A program made the translations under genes and the position numbers. From Epichloe hybrida (lineage: Eukaryota > Ascomycota > Sordariomycetes > Hypocreales > Clavicipitaceae), in NCBI GenBank assembly GCA_019022495.1, contig JAFEKR010000003.1:1364001-1428000 (forward strand): a stretch of 64,000 nt of DNA, given 5' to 3'. Positions 24,172 to 36,399 of this stretch are shown here, one piece after another (positions within the stretch are counted from its first letter, which is position 1; each line of letters opens with the position of its first letter). The notes beneath the pieces are model-generated. The model saw only the letters and a program-made list of their open reading frames with translations, ran no database searches and had not been told where the DNA came from.

Positions 24172-27100
24172 GGTATTAGCTAAATAAGAACTAAAGAGAT
24201 AAGGATAAGGATAAGAAAAAGACCTTAGTTACTTACCTAAATAATAATAGACTATAAGGAAGAAAATAGTACTATAACTATAGTAGTATAGAGTATTTCT
24301 TTTATAATTATAATAAGCTAAGAAAAGACTAATAAGAAGGTTAGGAAAACTCCTAGAGGTAAAAGTAAAAGCCCTTACCTTTACCTTAGATACTAGGGTA
24401 CTAGTAAAATACTAATTCTATATACTAGTTACTATTTATAAGTATAAAGATATTAAAATAGTAGTAAATCTTAATAGTTATACTAAGATTAATATTATAA
24501 GTGCTTAATTTATATAGACTTATAAGCTTAATTAGGCTAAGGCTATAGTACTTATCTTAAAGGTAGTAGGGGCTTTAATAGTTCCCTAATATAGTGTCTA
24601 TAAGGTACTTATTTTAATTAAAGATTTATAAGGTAAAGAGAAAGACTTTAAGTTACTATATATAGCTATTAATAAAGACCTAAGAGTAAAGGGAAGCCTT
24701 ATATTAATTAGAATATATATACTTATAAAAGAATATATATATCTTTACTTATAGTTATAAGAATAGTAGTTTAAAAAAAGAAAGGTAGCCTTTTTACTAC
24801 TAACTCCCTATAAGTTTATAAAGGTAATATATAATAAGATAATTATATATACTATTATAGGTATAATAGAAGATAAGTTTATCCCTCTTAAAGATAAAGA
24901 GAAGGCAAAAGTATATAAAACTATTAAAGATATCCTAGAGAAACTATATAAATTTAAAGATATATTTATATTAGATAAGGTAAGAAGCCTCTTATTAAAG
25001 AAGTTAACTAACTATATAATTAATCTTATACTAGGAGCTATACCCTTATATAAACTAATTTATTCTCTCTCCTAAAGTAAACTTAGAGAGCTCTAGGAAT
25101 ATATTAATAATAACCTAAAGAAAGGCTAGATAAAACCCTTAAAGAGCCTAGTAAGTATACTTATTTTATTTATACTAAAAAAGGATAGAATACTATAGCT
25201 ATATATTAACTATTAAGGGCTTAATAAGGTAATATAAAAGAATTACTTTACTCTCCCCTTAATTTTAGAGATTCTTAATTAATACTAAGGGGCTTATTTT
25301 TTTTCTAAGATTAATATTAAGAATATATACTACTAAATTTATATTAAAGAAGGTAATAAATAAAAGATAGCTTTTTATATATATTATAGGTATTATAAGT
25401 ACCTTATAATACCTTTTAGGTTAATAAATACCCTAGCTACTTTCTAGAGTTATATTTATAAAGTGCTATATAAGCTAGTTAATACTATTTATATAGTATA
25501 TCTAGATAATATCTTAATTTTCTCTAAGATAAAGAAAAAGTATACTAAATATATTAAGTAAGTCCTTAAATATATAAGGTTAGTAAAGTTATATATAAAA
25601 CCCTCTAAGTGCTCTTTTTATAAGAAATTAGTAAAATTCCTAGGGTTTATTCTCTTTATTAATAGGATATTAATAAATACTTACTAGGTTAATATAATTA
25701 AAGAATAGAAGAAGCTAATAAGTTTTAAGAATATATAGTTATTCCTTAAGTTCTATAACTTTTACTAATAGTTTATTTATAAATACTTTAGGATTATAGT
25801 ACCTCTTTATATATTAATAAAAGGTAGTTAAAATAGTATTTAGACTAGGAGGTTTATATTTAAAGAAAAGAAGTAGTTAGTATTTAACTAGCTAAAAGAT
25901 ACCTTTTAGTAAGTGCTTTTACTCTAATACTATAACCTAAGTTAGGTAGTTTATATTAAGATAAATACCTTAATTTTTATAATAGTAAGAATCCTATCTT
26001 AGTAAGATAATAAGGGCTATTAGTATTTAGTAGCCTTTTAGTTAAGGAAGTTTAAACGCTAAATATAACTATAGTATAGCTAATTAAGAGCTACTTACTA
26101 TAGTAAAGTTATTTAAATACTAGTAATATTATATTAAAAGTATAGAGATACTTATAGAGGTTTTATTAGACTATTATAACCTATAGACCTTTATAAGGTA
26201 GTAAAAGCTAAATAGAAAATAGGCATAATAGTATATATTTCTTTACCCTTTTTATTTTATAATTAAGCATAGACTAAGGAAAAGTAACCTTATAAATATA
26301 CTATTAAGAAAGTTTAATTATAAGGGTAAACCTATATTAAATAAGGTACTCCTACTAGAGCTTTAAAGGAAAATAGTAAATATCTATATAGTAAAAGAAA
26401 AAGTACTAATATATTAAAGAAGTTATAGTATAATACTAGTCTTAGAACTTACTAAGGTAAGAGTAGCTTAGGTAAAAGGCTAGTTAGCTACTATAGATCT
26501 AGTAATAGGTTAGCTAAATAAGGGTAATTTTAAAAAGAAGGTAATATATATTTAAGATATTAGTATAGTATAAGTAATTTAAGAGGCTATTATATTACTA
26601 AATCCTTACTAATTTATAGTAAATAAACTATTAGTATAATTACTATAAAAGGTATAGGACTCTGATTTAGATTTATAAAAGCATAGAAATAAGGTTAACT
26701 TCTAAGTAAAAGGGAGAGAAAAAGCTAATCTATAGTTATATAGTATAAAGGGCCTCCTAGTATATAAAAACTAGGTAGTTATTTTATAGGAGCTTATTTT
26801 ATAATAGAAGCTTCTATAGCTATATTATAATAATTTATTAGTAAGTTACTTTAGGACTAAATACACTCTAAAGCTACTAAAATATTACTATTATTGGCTA
26901 GTAATAAGTAAAGCTATTTTAGACTATATATCTAGCTATAAAGTATACTAGTATATAGTAGTAAGATAGTACTACCCTTATAGAAGCCTTAAATTACTAC
27001 TAATACTAAGGTAACTATGAGTAAAGATCTTAATAAACTTTATTATAGGTTTACTACTAGTATAGCTAGGTAAGTAAGAAACTAATATAATCCTAGTAAT

Positions 27101-28945
27101 TATAAACTAATTTACTAAGTATTTTATTTTCCTTCCTATAAAGACTATAATTAATATAGCTAAATTAGTAAAGTTATTTTATAAGGAGATTAAGCTATAA
27201 TTTAGAGCGCTAGAGAGCATTATATCTAATAGAGGGTTAGTATTTATAAGCTAATTTTAATTAGAGGTATATTACTAATTATATATAAAGTAAAGGCTTT
27301 TAATAGTGTTTTACTCTTAAACTAATAAGTAAATAAAGAGAATAAATTAAGTACTTAAGTATTACTTATAATATTTTATTAATAAGAACTAATAACTATA
27401 GCTAAAGCTACTCCTAATAGCTTAATTTATATATAATAATACTATTAATAAAATAATAAGCTACTCCCTTAACTATACTCTTATAAGCTATTTACCTAAG
27501 TTTTACCTTACTCTTAAGGGTAAGAGTATAAAGAGAGAGATCCTAGAGGCTTATATATATATTAAAAAGCTATATAAGATTAAAGAGAAACTAGTAATTA
27601 GGTAAGGGCTACTAAAGTATAAGTAAAGTACTATAACTAGAGATATTAGCTAATAACCTTAAAAAAAGAAAACTTAGTATTACTATTAGTAAAGAATATT
27701 AGGCTTAAGGATATAAAATAAAAGCTAAACCTAAGATTTATTAAGCTATTTTAGATACTTAATACTATAGGTAAATAAGCATACTAACTAGCATTACCTA
27801 ATAAGTATAGCTAACTATATAATATATTTTATATTAGCTTATTAAAGCTATAGAATTACTAGGAAAACACCTTAGATAAGGATATACTAATACCTAACCT
27901 TAAAAATAATAATAATAAGTTTAAAGTTAAAGAAGTTAGGGATTATAAAAAGATATATAAAGTTAATAAATACCTAGTAAAATAGAAGGGCTAGCTAAGT
28001 AAATATAATTAATAAGTAGTATTAGAAAATATAAAAGGCACTTAATATATAATTTAAGCTTTTTATTAAAGTAAAATAAGTAAAAAGTATAGTAAGATAT
28101 AAGTAAGTTATAAGTAATAAGGGATAAGGTAATTATAAAAAAGGCCTAGCTTTATTAGCTACTATTATACTCTAATTAAAACCCTTATTAGACTATTTAC
28201 TAAATAATAAAAGAAAAGATACTTATAAGAAAAGAAGTCTTATAGGAAACCTTTCTATAGTTACCCCCTTATATATTAAAACAATATTATTATAAAGAAG
28301 GTACTTAGTGCTCTTACTCTTATTCTCTTAAACTATTACCTTTATTACCTAGAAAAACTAGTACTTTACTACCCCCTAGGGTATAAATCCTAGATTATAA
28401 TATTATAGCTATAAAGTTATTTTTCTCTTCTAGGAATTATAATATATAGTATAGTTAAGCTATAAAAAGTTAGTAAATAAGTAATAAAGAAGAAGTAATA
28501 ACTTATAATCCCTAGGGTAAGGGTAAGATATATAGTAACTAGAAGTTACTAGTATAAAATAATATACTAATTATATATAGCTAAAGTAGCTTACTTAGGG
28601 AGTAAGTAAAGGTCTAGAGAATATATAATAAAATATACCTAATAGACCTTAGTAGCCTTAGTTAAACTAAAGGAAATATAATAAGCTATATTAGTATAAT
28701 TAAACCTTAAAATAAGGTTTAAATAATAAGTACTAAAATAGTAGTAAGTTACCTTAGAAAATATATAATTATTAGGGTTATTAAGGTTTTAATTACTTAG
28801 GGTATTTATTAAAGTTTTTACTTAATTAAGGATAGTAAGAAAATCTAGAAAATCCCCTTATATAGTTAGTATTACCTAAAGAGATATAGGTAATTAAAGA
28901 CTAAAAGAGTAAAGAATATAATATACTTACTATTTTATAAGTATT
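24172..28945 (+). mobile_element. G2 gypsy copy B, left segment (RT, RNase H, integrase)
   Basis: 5'-truncated by copy C. Reading through RIP stops, the protease-RT region runs from about 24,300. The RT core is at 24,950-25,900, with a VIRPL...PIL-like motif, CVDYRGLN-like LYINYQGLN near 25,200 and the usual IDL block after it. RNase H follows to about 26,660, then integrase. It is more decayed than copy A over the same stretch. It ends at the Z insertion (duplication GTATT, 28,941-28,945). Confidence 0.85.
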
Positions 28946-29252
28946 TGTTGGAACAAAGGTGATATCAATCGCGCGTCGCAGCCGCAATTACCTAGCAGAA
29001 GCTTGGGCCGCGCGCGGACCCCACACGTGACTCATAACCCGGCACGTTAATTAGCTAGGAAATATAAGGATATAAACACGTAACCCCTTTTCCCTTTATG
29101 TATTATAACTTCTAGCTTTTTACCTCTCTTTTCCTATAACTTAATTAATCATAATAATAAATAACATAGCCTAGAATAAATAATCAATAATAATACTATT
29201 CTTTAGGCTTATGACTGTATTACATTAAATTCAATACCTTGTGAATCTAACA
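28946..29252 (+). repeat. Copia Z, 5' LTR
   Basis: It begins TGTTGGAACAAAGG and ends TCTAACA. It keeps GC-rich stretches such as CGCGCGTCGCAGCCGC, unlike its surroundings. Confidence 0.92.
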
Positions 29253-29639
29253 CTAATTAGTAGTTACCTTTACAAATAACTACGTAGTCTTCAAACACCG
29301 TAAATTAGCAAGGTTAATTAGAAGAGGTAGCTTATCTAATAATAACTTGCCCTATGAAATAGGAGGGCTATGTTTAATAATAAGTTATGCTAATAGAAAG
29401 GTATAATATAGCTCTCTTCTTACTTTGGTATTAATATCTATATTTATATGGACTTTGAAATAATAAAGAAAGGTTTAATACTAGTAACTAAGCTATCCCT
29501 TTGTCTTTCTTTGTTATGCGTTCTATTATATATTTGAAGTTAACTGCCTTGCCTTGCGATCCTTTATATCCGAAACACGTTATATAATTATAGTTGTTTT
29601 TTTTTATATTATAAGATTTGCCTCCCTTAATTAATTAGA

Positions 29640-31270
29640 ATGTTAGATATAGCTGGACTAGGTGCTAATACCTTCCTATTAGTAAAAGAATATAATAACC
29701 TAGCTCTTATAATTAAGCTATATAAGGAAGAAATTATTAAGACCCCTAGCAAACCTTTTAAGCTATTAATAAAAGCGGAAATTAACGCTTTAATTAAGCA
29801 AGGTATGTTTAAATTTATTATATTTAATAAGGGAGAATATAGTAGAATTTAAATCTTTAATTCCTAGATTATTAATAAGATTAAGGGTAAGATAATAAAA
29901 CCCTACAAAAAGTCATGCCTTATAATCTAAGGGTATAAGGATAAAGGGAAACAGGCTATTCTTATATAGGCCCTAATAATTTAATACGTAAGCTAACGTC
30001 TTATCCTTATAATAGCCCTATCCGTAAGATTAAGGAAATTCCTTATCTAGCTAAGAGATATCTATTAGGCTTATATACAGGCCCGTATATTACTAGAGCG
30101 GCTAATCCTAGCGCGCTTACTAATTCAGATATAGCATCTTTACCTGCCTAGTACAATCTTAAGGGTTATAAAACCCCTTTATAAGCTCGCAGAGGTAGGA
30201 ACACACTAGTGGGTTACGTATTATAAGTATTATAGAGAGAACCTCTAGATAGAAACCTTTATATATAATCCCTGCCTGCTTATAATTATAAAGGAAAGCC
30301 CTAACTTTACCTATATTAGAATATAGACTAATAATATGATTAGCCTCTTAGATAAGAAGTTCTCTAAGAAGGAAGAGACCTAGCTTACTATAGTAGGCTT
30401 TAATATAAAGCTAAAGCAATTCCTAACTTAGGACTACTCTCTTATATTTAATAGTAGCATTATCTTACTAGAGAAGAATACTATTAAGATTAAGTAAAAA
30501 GGGCAGAGTAATAAGTTAGAGTTAGTTTTAATAACTAACTTAAAGCGTAAATATATTAAGTAAAGGGCCTAAGGCGCTTATATTACCTTAATTTACTAAC
30601 TAAAGGCTTGCTTTAACTTATCTATTACTATATAACACTAGGAGCTAACCCTAGAGGATGTAAAAGCCCTTAATTACTACCTAAAGTAGTAAATAAATTA
30701 CCTAGAGAGAGGTCTAATGTTTATCCTAATTAACCTTAAGAAAGCAAAGCTCTTTGCCTTTATAGATAAATTCTTTACTAATAACTAGGACCTATTCTTA
30801 TAACTAGGATATATACTTATCCTAGCGAATAAAGACTATACTAATAGTAAGTTTATAATTAAAGGTAATATTATACACTTTAGCTTAATAAAGAGTAAGA
30901 GAGTTATGTAAAGTGTACTTACCTTAGAAGTCTATAGCATGGTAGCTAGTGTTAATATGGCTTATGTAATTATAACTACCCTAAACTTAGTTACTAACTA
31001 ACTAAAGCTCCTGAAGATCCTAGTTATTATATATACGGATTTATACTCCTTATATAAGTGCCTTGTTAAGCTTAGTATAACGAAGGAGAAACGCCTAATA
31101 ATTAATATTATAGCCCTTTAATAGTTATATAAACGCTAAGAACTCTATAAGATCTAATGGATTAATAGAGAGGATAACCTAGCTAATGCCTTTATAAAGG
31201 TATTACTTAATAAGGCCCTTAAGAGCTTTATCTTAACTAACTAGATAACTATCTAGATAAAGGGATAGGT
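29640..31270 (+). pseudogene. Copia Z reverse transcriptase/RNase H, RIP-mutated
   Basis: The first 70 codons are open (29,640-29,852) and include EINALIKQGMFKFI, the start of the RVT_2 domain (cf. E.DAL...GTWELV). Past the stops come LRDIYQAYIQA, KPLYKLAEVGTHWW and YNPCLLII, all standard landmarks of fungal Copia RT. A DCLVAG-like block is not seen, but an RNase H region with NMAYVIITTLN and a tRNA-like spacer follows to about 31,270. There is no catalytic capacity. Confidence 0.7.
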
Positions 31271-31561
31271 TACCTGTGTGTAATATACGTGTGGTAAGAG
31301 GAAAACATAATCCTCTAGGAGAGTAGCTATAGGGATAAGATAGTAATATGTGGGGGATTTACGCCCCTATAGTTAATATCCCTAGTAGCTATAACTACGC
31401 TAGCTTACTAGGCCTTCCTAGTAAACTATAGAAATTAATAGTGGTGTGTAGGAGGATAAAGGTATTACTAAGGAGGAGGAAGATATTATATATGCGCTAT
31501 GGTGTGGTATATGTGTTATTTTGAGGAAAGATGGGATTTGGAAGGACTTACTTATTCTTAT

Positions 31562-31971
31562 CAGAGCTTTGCACTCGTGTAGTGTAGTATTTCTTGTAGT
31601 ATTTCTATTTATTTTTATATCTGGCTTATAATTAAAGTTATTATCCTAAAAATCACGTGATCTTATAGAGGAAAATTCTTAGAAAAATACTATATATATA
31701 GGTGGGTCTAAAAGTGGGCCCTCGCTCCACAAATCACAAATACTACATTTGTAGTATTTTTTTAGTACTAAAATGTAGTAAAATGTAGTTTTTCCAATTT
31801 GTGGCCTAAGGACCCACTTTTAGACCCACTTTTGTATATAACTACACTGTAGTTTTAAAGTTATCTATTTAAAAATCAAAGTTTTATATCTCTATATATT
31901 TTCTAAGATTAGATATGAATTATTTGTTAGAAAAAAAAAAACTACAAGATGTAGTGTAGTACAAAGCTCTG
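31562..31971. mobile_element. hAT-type MITE (410 bp) in the tail of Copia Z
   Basis: The ends are CAGAGCTTTG and CAAAGCTCTG, perfect 10 bp inverted repeats, with the 8 bp duplication ATTCTTAT at 31,554-31,561 and 31,972-31,979. Eight base pairs is the hAT hallmark. Subterminal TGTAGTGTAGT motifs are repeated, and a central inverted repeat (GGGTCTAAAAGTGGG with its complement) lies at about 31,704-31,838. No transposase is present. Confidence 0.88.
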
Positions 31972-32159
31972 ATTCTTATATAAGCTTATAGGCTAAGTAA
32001 GATTATTATTTCCCTTTTGTTAGTAACTATATGCCTAGATAGGCTATGAGTTCTTTTCCTTATATCCCTTATTAATTATATTCTTAATCTATCTTTCCCT
32101 TTTTATTTCTACGATTAATATTACGTGTTAATAATTATGTTAAAAGAGAGAAGTTCTAG

Positions 32160-32466
32160 TGTTAGAATAAAGGTGATATTAATTACATGTCGTAGCCGCA
32201 ATTACCTAGTAGAAGCTTAGGCTACGCGCGGACCCCACACGTGACCTATAACCTAGCACGTTAATTAGCTAGGAAATATAGGGACATAAATACGCAACCC
32301 CTTTTCCCTTTATATATTATAACTTCTAGCTTTTTACCTCTCTTTTCCTACAACTTAATCAATCATAATAATAGACAACGTAGCCTAGAATAGATAATCG
32401 ATGATAATACTATTCTTCGGGCTCACGACTGTATTACATTGAATTCAATACCCTGTGAATCCAATA
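32160..32466 (+). repeat. Copia Z, 3' LTR
   Basis: It begins TGTTAGAATAAAGG and ends CCAATA (from CCAACA). Same length as the 5' LTR; the differences seen are mostly C/T or G/A. Confidence 0.92.
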
Positions 32467-33147
32467 GTATTACTATATTTAATATACTAAATATAATACT
32501 TTAAATATTTCCCTTTAATAATAGTAATTAGTATACTAGGGAATTAATAGTTAATCTAAGGGATATTAGGCTTAGCTAGAGAATTTTTCTTAAAGTCTAT
32601 ATAACCTATATATAAATAATATATATAGGAATATTCTCTTAAATAAATATTAAGGATAGCTATAATAATAATACTCTTAATACTTTCCTTATCTAATTTT
32701 ATTTTAATAATAAGGTAAGTAATAAAGGTAAAGTTATAGTAACTAATAATATAATAGTATTTAGGGAAAAGTTTACTATAAATAAGAAAGGGAAAAGTTA
32801 GTAATATAATAAGAAGTTATAGGTAAATTTATACTTAAACACTAATATTATTTATTATTATTTTAGTATAGTTACTACTTAGTAAATAGCTATATAGTAC
32901 TTACTAAAAGCTATTTAAAAGCCTAGCTAAAAGTAAGGGGGTAATTATAAGGCCTTACTTATAATACTAGTATACTAGCGTATTACTAAGTAAGCATACT
33001 ATGCCCTAGGGCTAGGTTTATGTAATACTAGTAAGTCGCTAGCTATAAGCTAGCAACTTGCACGCATAACACATTTAGACCTAGTAAGCTTTAGTTAATA
33101 TACGAACGCCCCTATACCTCTTGCCTAGCTATCCCTTTGTTCTCACA
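32467..33147 (+). mobile_element. G2 gypsy copy B, right segment with 3' LTR
   Basis: Continuation of copy B after Z; it matches copy A at 4703-4768 and from 12,000 onward. It includes the undisturbed G1 target ATACT (32,533-32,537). Confidence 0.85.
32946..33147 (+). repeat. G2 copy B, 3' LTR (202 bp)
   Basis: It runs from TATAAGGCC to TTCTCACA, the same length as the LTR of copy A. Confidence 0.85.
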
Positions 33148-33149
33148 TA

Positions 33150-34610
33150 ATAGTTAAACCTAGTTTTAAAGCTTATTTCTTTATATATTAAATAATTAAG
33201 AGAAATTAATTTATTTTATATTTTAATATCCTAAAAAATATTAGAGCTGTATTATTATAGCTTTTTTACAGTTTTTTAATTTTCTTTTACCTTAAAAACC
33301 TAAAAACTTAATATTAATAGTTTTAATTTAAAGAAAATAGTTATATTACTAAAGAACCTCTTACTAAATATATTAAAATATTATCTTTATAATAAAAGTC
33401 TTATTAATCTAAATATATTATTATTATGTTTAATATCTTATTTTTATAGAATAATAAATAATTTCTTTAGGGTAAATCTTAGATTAAAAGATAAACAATA
33501 TACTAAAATTAAATAGTAAATCTAAGAAAAACGCTATAAAAGTATAAAGACCTTTTAAATTTACTTAAAAAATTAGGCTATATATAAATACTAAAAGAGT
33601 TTATTTTTAGTAACCCTATACCTATTATTAGCTTAATAGTTTAAATAAGCCTAAACTTTAAAAATTTATAACTAAATAACTAAATTATAATAAAAAAAGA
33701 GGCTAATATTAAGCTAATTAAGAAAAATCTAAGGAATATTATAAGATAATAAAAGTACCCCCTTTTTTTACTAATACTATATTTGTAGTATTTGTAGTGT
33801 AGTGTAGTATTTACTACATTACACTACATACTACCAGAGCTTTACATGTAGTGTAGTAAATGTAGTATTTTGACTTTCCTTGTAGTATGTAGTGTAGTGA
33901 ATTGTAGTGTAGTGTAGTATGTAGTGTAGTGTAGTAAATACTACACTACACTACAAATACTACATGTAGTATAAGGCTCAAAATAAAAGTGGGGCATATT
34001 AATATCTTATAATATTCTACAGATTTTTCTTTATTAACTTAATATTAGCTTTCTTTTTTATTAGAATTTAGTTATTTAGTTATAAATCTTTAAAGTTTAT
34101 ACTTATTTAAACTATTAAGCTTATAATAGGAATAGGGTAGCTAAGTATAGTATTTTTAGTATTACTATATAACTCTATTTATTTCCTAAATTCTAAAGGT
34201 TATTTTATCTTTCTAGATTTTTAATTAGATTTAATATTCATTTTAATATACTTTTTTTACTTTAAATCTAAGATTTACCCTAAAGAAATTATTTACTATT
34301 ATATATAAATAGGATAATAAATCTAATAATAATATATTTATAAAGATAAGCTATTTATAATAAATAAATTTTTTTACTTTATATTATAGAAGGGTTTTTA
34401 GCTATATATTTTCTTTTATTATAATTATAAATAATTATATTAAGTTTTTAGGTTTTTTAAGTTAAAAGAAATGTAAAAACCCTTAAAAAAGCTTTGAAAA
34501 AGTAGCAAGAATATTATTCTTATAATATTAAAAAGAAATATAATATATTTTCCTTTATTACTAAAATTAGAAAAAAAAGCTTTAAAAGTAAGCTAAAGAA
34601 TATATACTAT
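33150..34610. repeat. 1.45 kb imperfect palindrome with a TGTAGT-rich centre
   Basis: The left arm (about 33,160-33,775) is the reverse complement of the right arm (about 33,975-34,600). Anchor pairs: GGTAAATCTTAGATT (33,470) with AATCTAAGATTTACC (34,263); the CTTAATATTAG-type blocks near 33,705 and 34,040; CCTAAAAACTTAAT (33,299) with ATTAAGTTTTTAGG (34,438). Arm differences look like transitions plus small indels. No coding content is visible. Confidence 0.75.
33775..33985. repeat. TGTAGT-rich core of the palindrome, MITE-related
   Basis: Dense runs of GTAGTGTAGTGTAGT and their complements, plus CAGAGCTTTACATGTAG at 33,834. The terminal CAGAGCTTT and subterminal TGTAGT motifs are those of the intact MITE at 31,562-31,971, so this is a rearranged relative. 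Confidence 0.6.
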
Positions 34611-34849
34611 TTTTAGCTTACTTACTTAGCTATATATTATACTAAAAAGTAGGTTTAAAAGTAAACCTTATTAACTATACCTTTTATTTACTAATAGTTT
34701 CTATGCTTTTTCTATAAATTTGTCTAAAGAAAAAGATATATTAATAAAAGTGGGTCTAAAGTGGGTCCTTATAGTTGCCTTTTACTTAGAGTTTATACTT
34801 TTTTTTAATTAGTTATAGAATTATTTCTTAAAAAGAGATATTAAATTTA

Positions 34850-34980
34850 TTATTACTATTACTACTATTACCACTACTACTACTATTATTACTATTATTA
34901 CTATTATTACTATTATTACTATTATTACTATTATTACTATTATTACTATTATTACTATTATTACTATTATTACTATTATA
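34850..34980. repeat. ACT/ATT microsatellite
   Basis: An irregular ACT start becomes a regular (ATTACT)n array of about 15 units to 34,977. Confidence 0.92.
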
Positions 34981-35178
34981 ATATATATAAGAAAGAAAAG
35001 TATTTTATTTTATTAATATATTTAAAAAGCTTAAAATACTAAGTAATTAAAAAGTATAGCTTTTTCTATAGTAATTTCCTTATACTTATTTATATTTATA
35101 TTTTAGTTACTTATTTACTATTTAATTTTAATTAAACTTTAACACTAATAATATTATAAGTTAATATAATTTATTATA

Positions 35179-35287
35179 ATTTGGTTGTTACATGTGGCAC
35201 TAGCTGGGTATTGCTAGTAATTTTTTTGGTTCCTTGAAAATTAGATGCATTGGCCACAGCCAATGACCCCAAAAAAAATTAAAAATC
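35179..35287. mobile_element. 109 bp insert flanked by 16 bp direct repeats
   Basis: AATATAATTTATTATA occurs at 35,163-35,178 and again at 35,288-35,303. The insert has mixed base composition, a perfect inverted motif ATTGGCCACAGCCAAT and an A-rich right end. Long target duplications and an A-rich tail suggest LINE-type retrotransposition of a short RNA. A TGGCACTAGCTGG segment resembles a pol III A box, but no good B box is seen. Confidence 0.5.
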
Positions 35288-35322
35288 AATATAATTTATT
35301 ATAGCTTATAGTAGCTTATAAA

Positions 35323-35500
35323 CTATAAGCTATTATAAGCTATTATAAGCTATTATAAGCTATTATAAGCTATTATAAGCTATTATAAGCTATTATAAGC
35401 TATTATAAGCTATTATAAGCTATTATAAGCTATTATAAGCCATTATAAGCTATTATAAGCTATTATAAGCTATTATAAGCTATTATAAGCTATTATAAGT
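35323..35500. repeat. 10 bp tandem array (TATTATAAGC)n, about 17 units
   Basis: Near-perfect 10 bp periodicity with one variant unit (CATTATAAGC near 35,441). The motif is derived from the flanking TATAGCTTATAG sequence. Confidence 0.95.
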
Positions 35501-35514
35501 AATTATATTACTAA

Positions 35515-35712
35515 AAATTACAAATACTACAAATACTACAAAATACTACATGTAGTGTAGTGTAGTAAAAAAATTCCCTTGTAGTGTAGTGTGTAGTGTA
35601 GTGTAGTGTAGTGTAAAGCTCTGCATACTACATTACACTACAAAGTACTACACTATATACTACATTAAAAGCCAAAATACTACAAATACTACACTACATG
35701 CAAAGCTCTGCC
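35515..35712. mobile_element. relic of the TGTAGT/CAGAGCTTTG MITE family
   Basis: TACTACAAATACTAC and GTAGTGTAGT motifs, an internal AAAGCTCTG near 35,620 and a terminal CAAAGCTCTG near 35,700-35,709. No matching left terminus or 8 bp duplication was found, so it is truncated or composite. Confidence 0.6.
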
Positions 35713-36014
35713 TGTAGATACTAACATATAGTAAGAGAGATATAAATAAAGTAAAGGCTAAGGTTCTTAGTTATAGCTAGAGAGCTACTACTTAGGGGTA
35801 AGTATATAAAGGTCTTAAACTCTAACCTTCTATATCTCTTATAGGTAGTCCTTATCTAAATACCTTACTATATACACATAGCTATCTAGTAGCTACTTAG
35901 TTATTTACATAGGCTAAGGCTTATCTAAGGGCTTTATTATATAACTGTCCTGTCCGCGACTCCCTAGCCTCCGTGCTCCTAACATTTATAGTTATAAAGT
36001 TAACTACTAATTAG

Positions 36015-36273
36015 TGTTAGTTATACTAAGGTACTTACGTAGGTAGGATAATCCTATAATATGAAAGTTAATAATAGTTAGTTAGTTAGCTAGGAAAGAG
36101 AGAGAAGAGAGGGAAAGTCTAGATGCTAGAAAAGTAAGCAAAATCTATAGGTAAGGTAAAAGAGGGGGTAGTAAATTAATGTAGCTAATTATATTACGTG
36201 CATTGCACTAGACCCACAATTCGGTCTAGTGTTTAGCTACGATTGAACTGATAAAGATCCGAAGGATTTAACA
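36015..36273 (-). repeat. Copia-type LTR (259 bp) of an otherwise lost element
   Basis: TGTTAG...TTTAACA ends. Next to it, at 36,002-36,014, the minus strand reads CTAATTAGTAGTT, also found right after the 5' LTR of Copia Z (29,253). This would therefore be the 5' LTR of a minus-strand element. The rest of that element to the left is unrecognisable; 35,713-36,014 may be its leader. No duplication is seen on both sides. Confidence 0.55.
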
Positions 36274-36399
36274 TATATACTATTAATTCTATTAGATATA
36301 TAAACATACTTAATTAACTACCTAGAGAAGCTTATATAGGAATATAATAGGAATAGATTAAGAAATAAGTTATACTAAAAAAAGATAAATATAAAAAGA

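Larger units (their letters stand above)
28946..32466 (+). mobile_element. Copia-type element Z, internally deleted (3,521 bp)
   Basis: Two 307 bp LTRs (28,946-29,252 and 32,160-32,466) with a perfect GTATT duplication (28,941-28,945 and 32,467-32,471). The empty site is readable in copy A at 4698-4702. Only about 390 bp separate the 5' LTR from the RT start, so gag, protease and integrase are missing; complete Copia elements are about 5 kb. The tail contains a hAT-type MITE. Confidence 0.9.

Noticed and set aside
35323..35500. CRISPR-like array
   Set aside because: Units are contiguous 10 bp copies without spacers in a eukaryotic genome; a plain tandem repeat.
36015..36273. Solo LTR
   Set aside because: No matching duplication on the two sides, and the left flank carries the same post-LTR sequence as Copia Z, so it is better seen as one LTR of a lost element.
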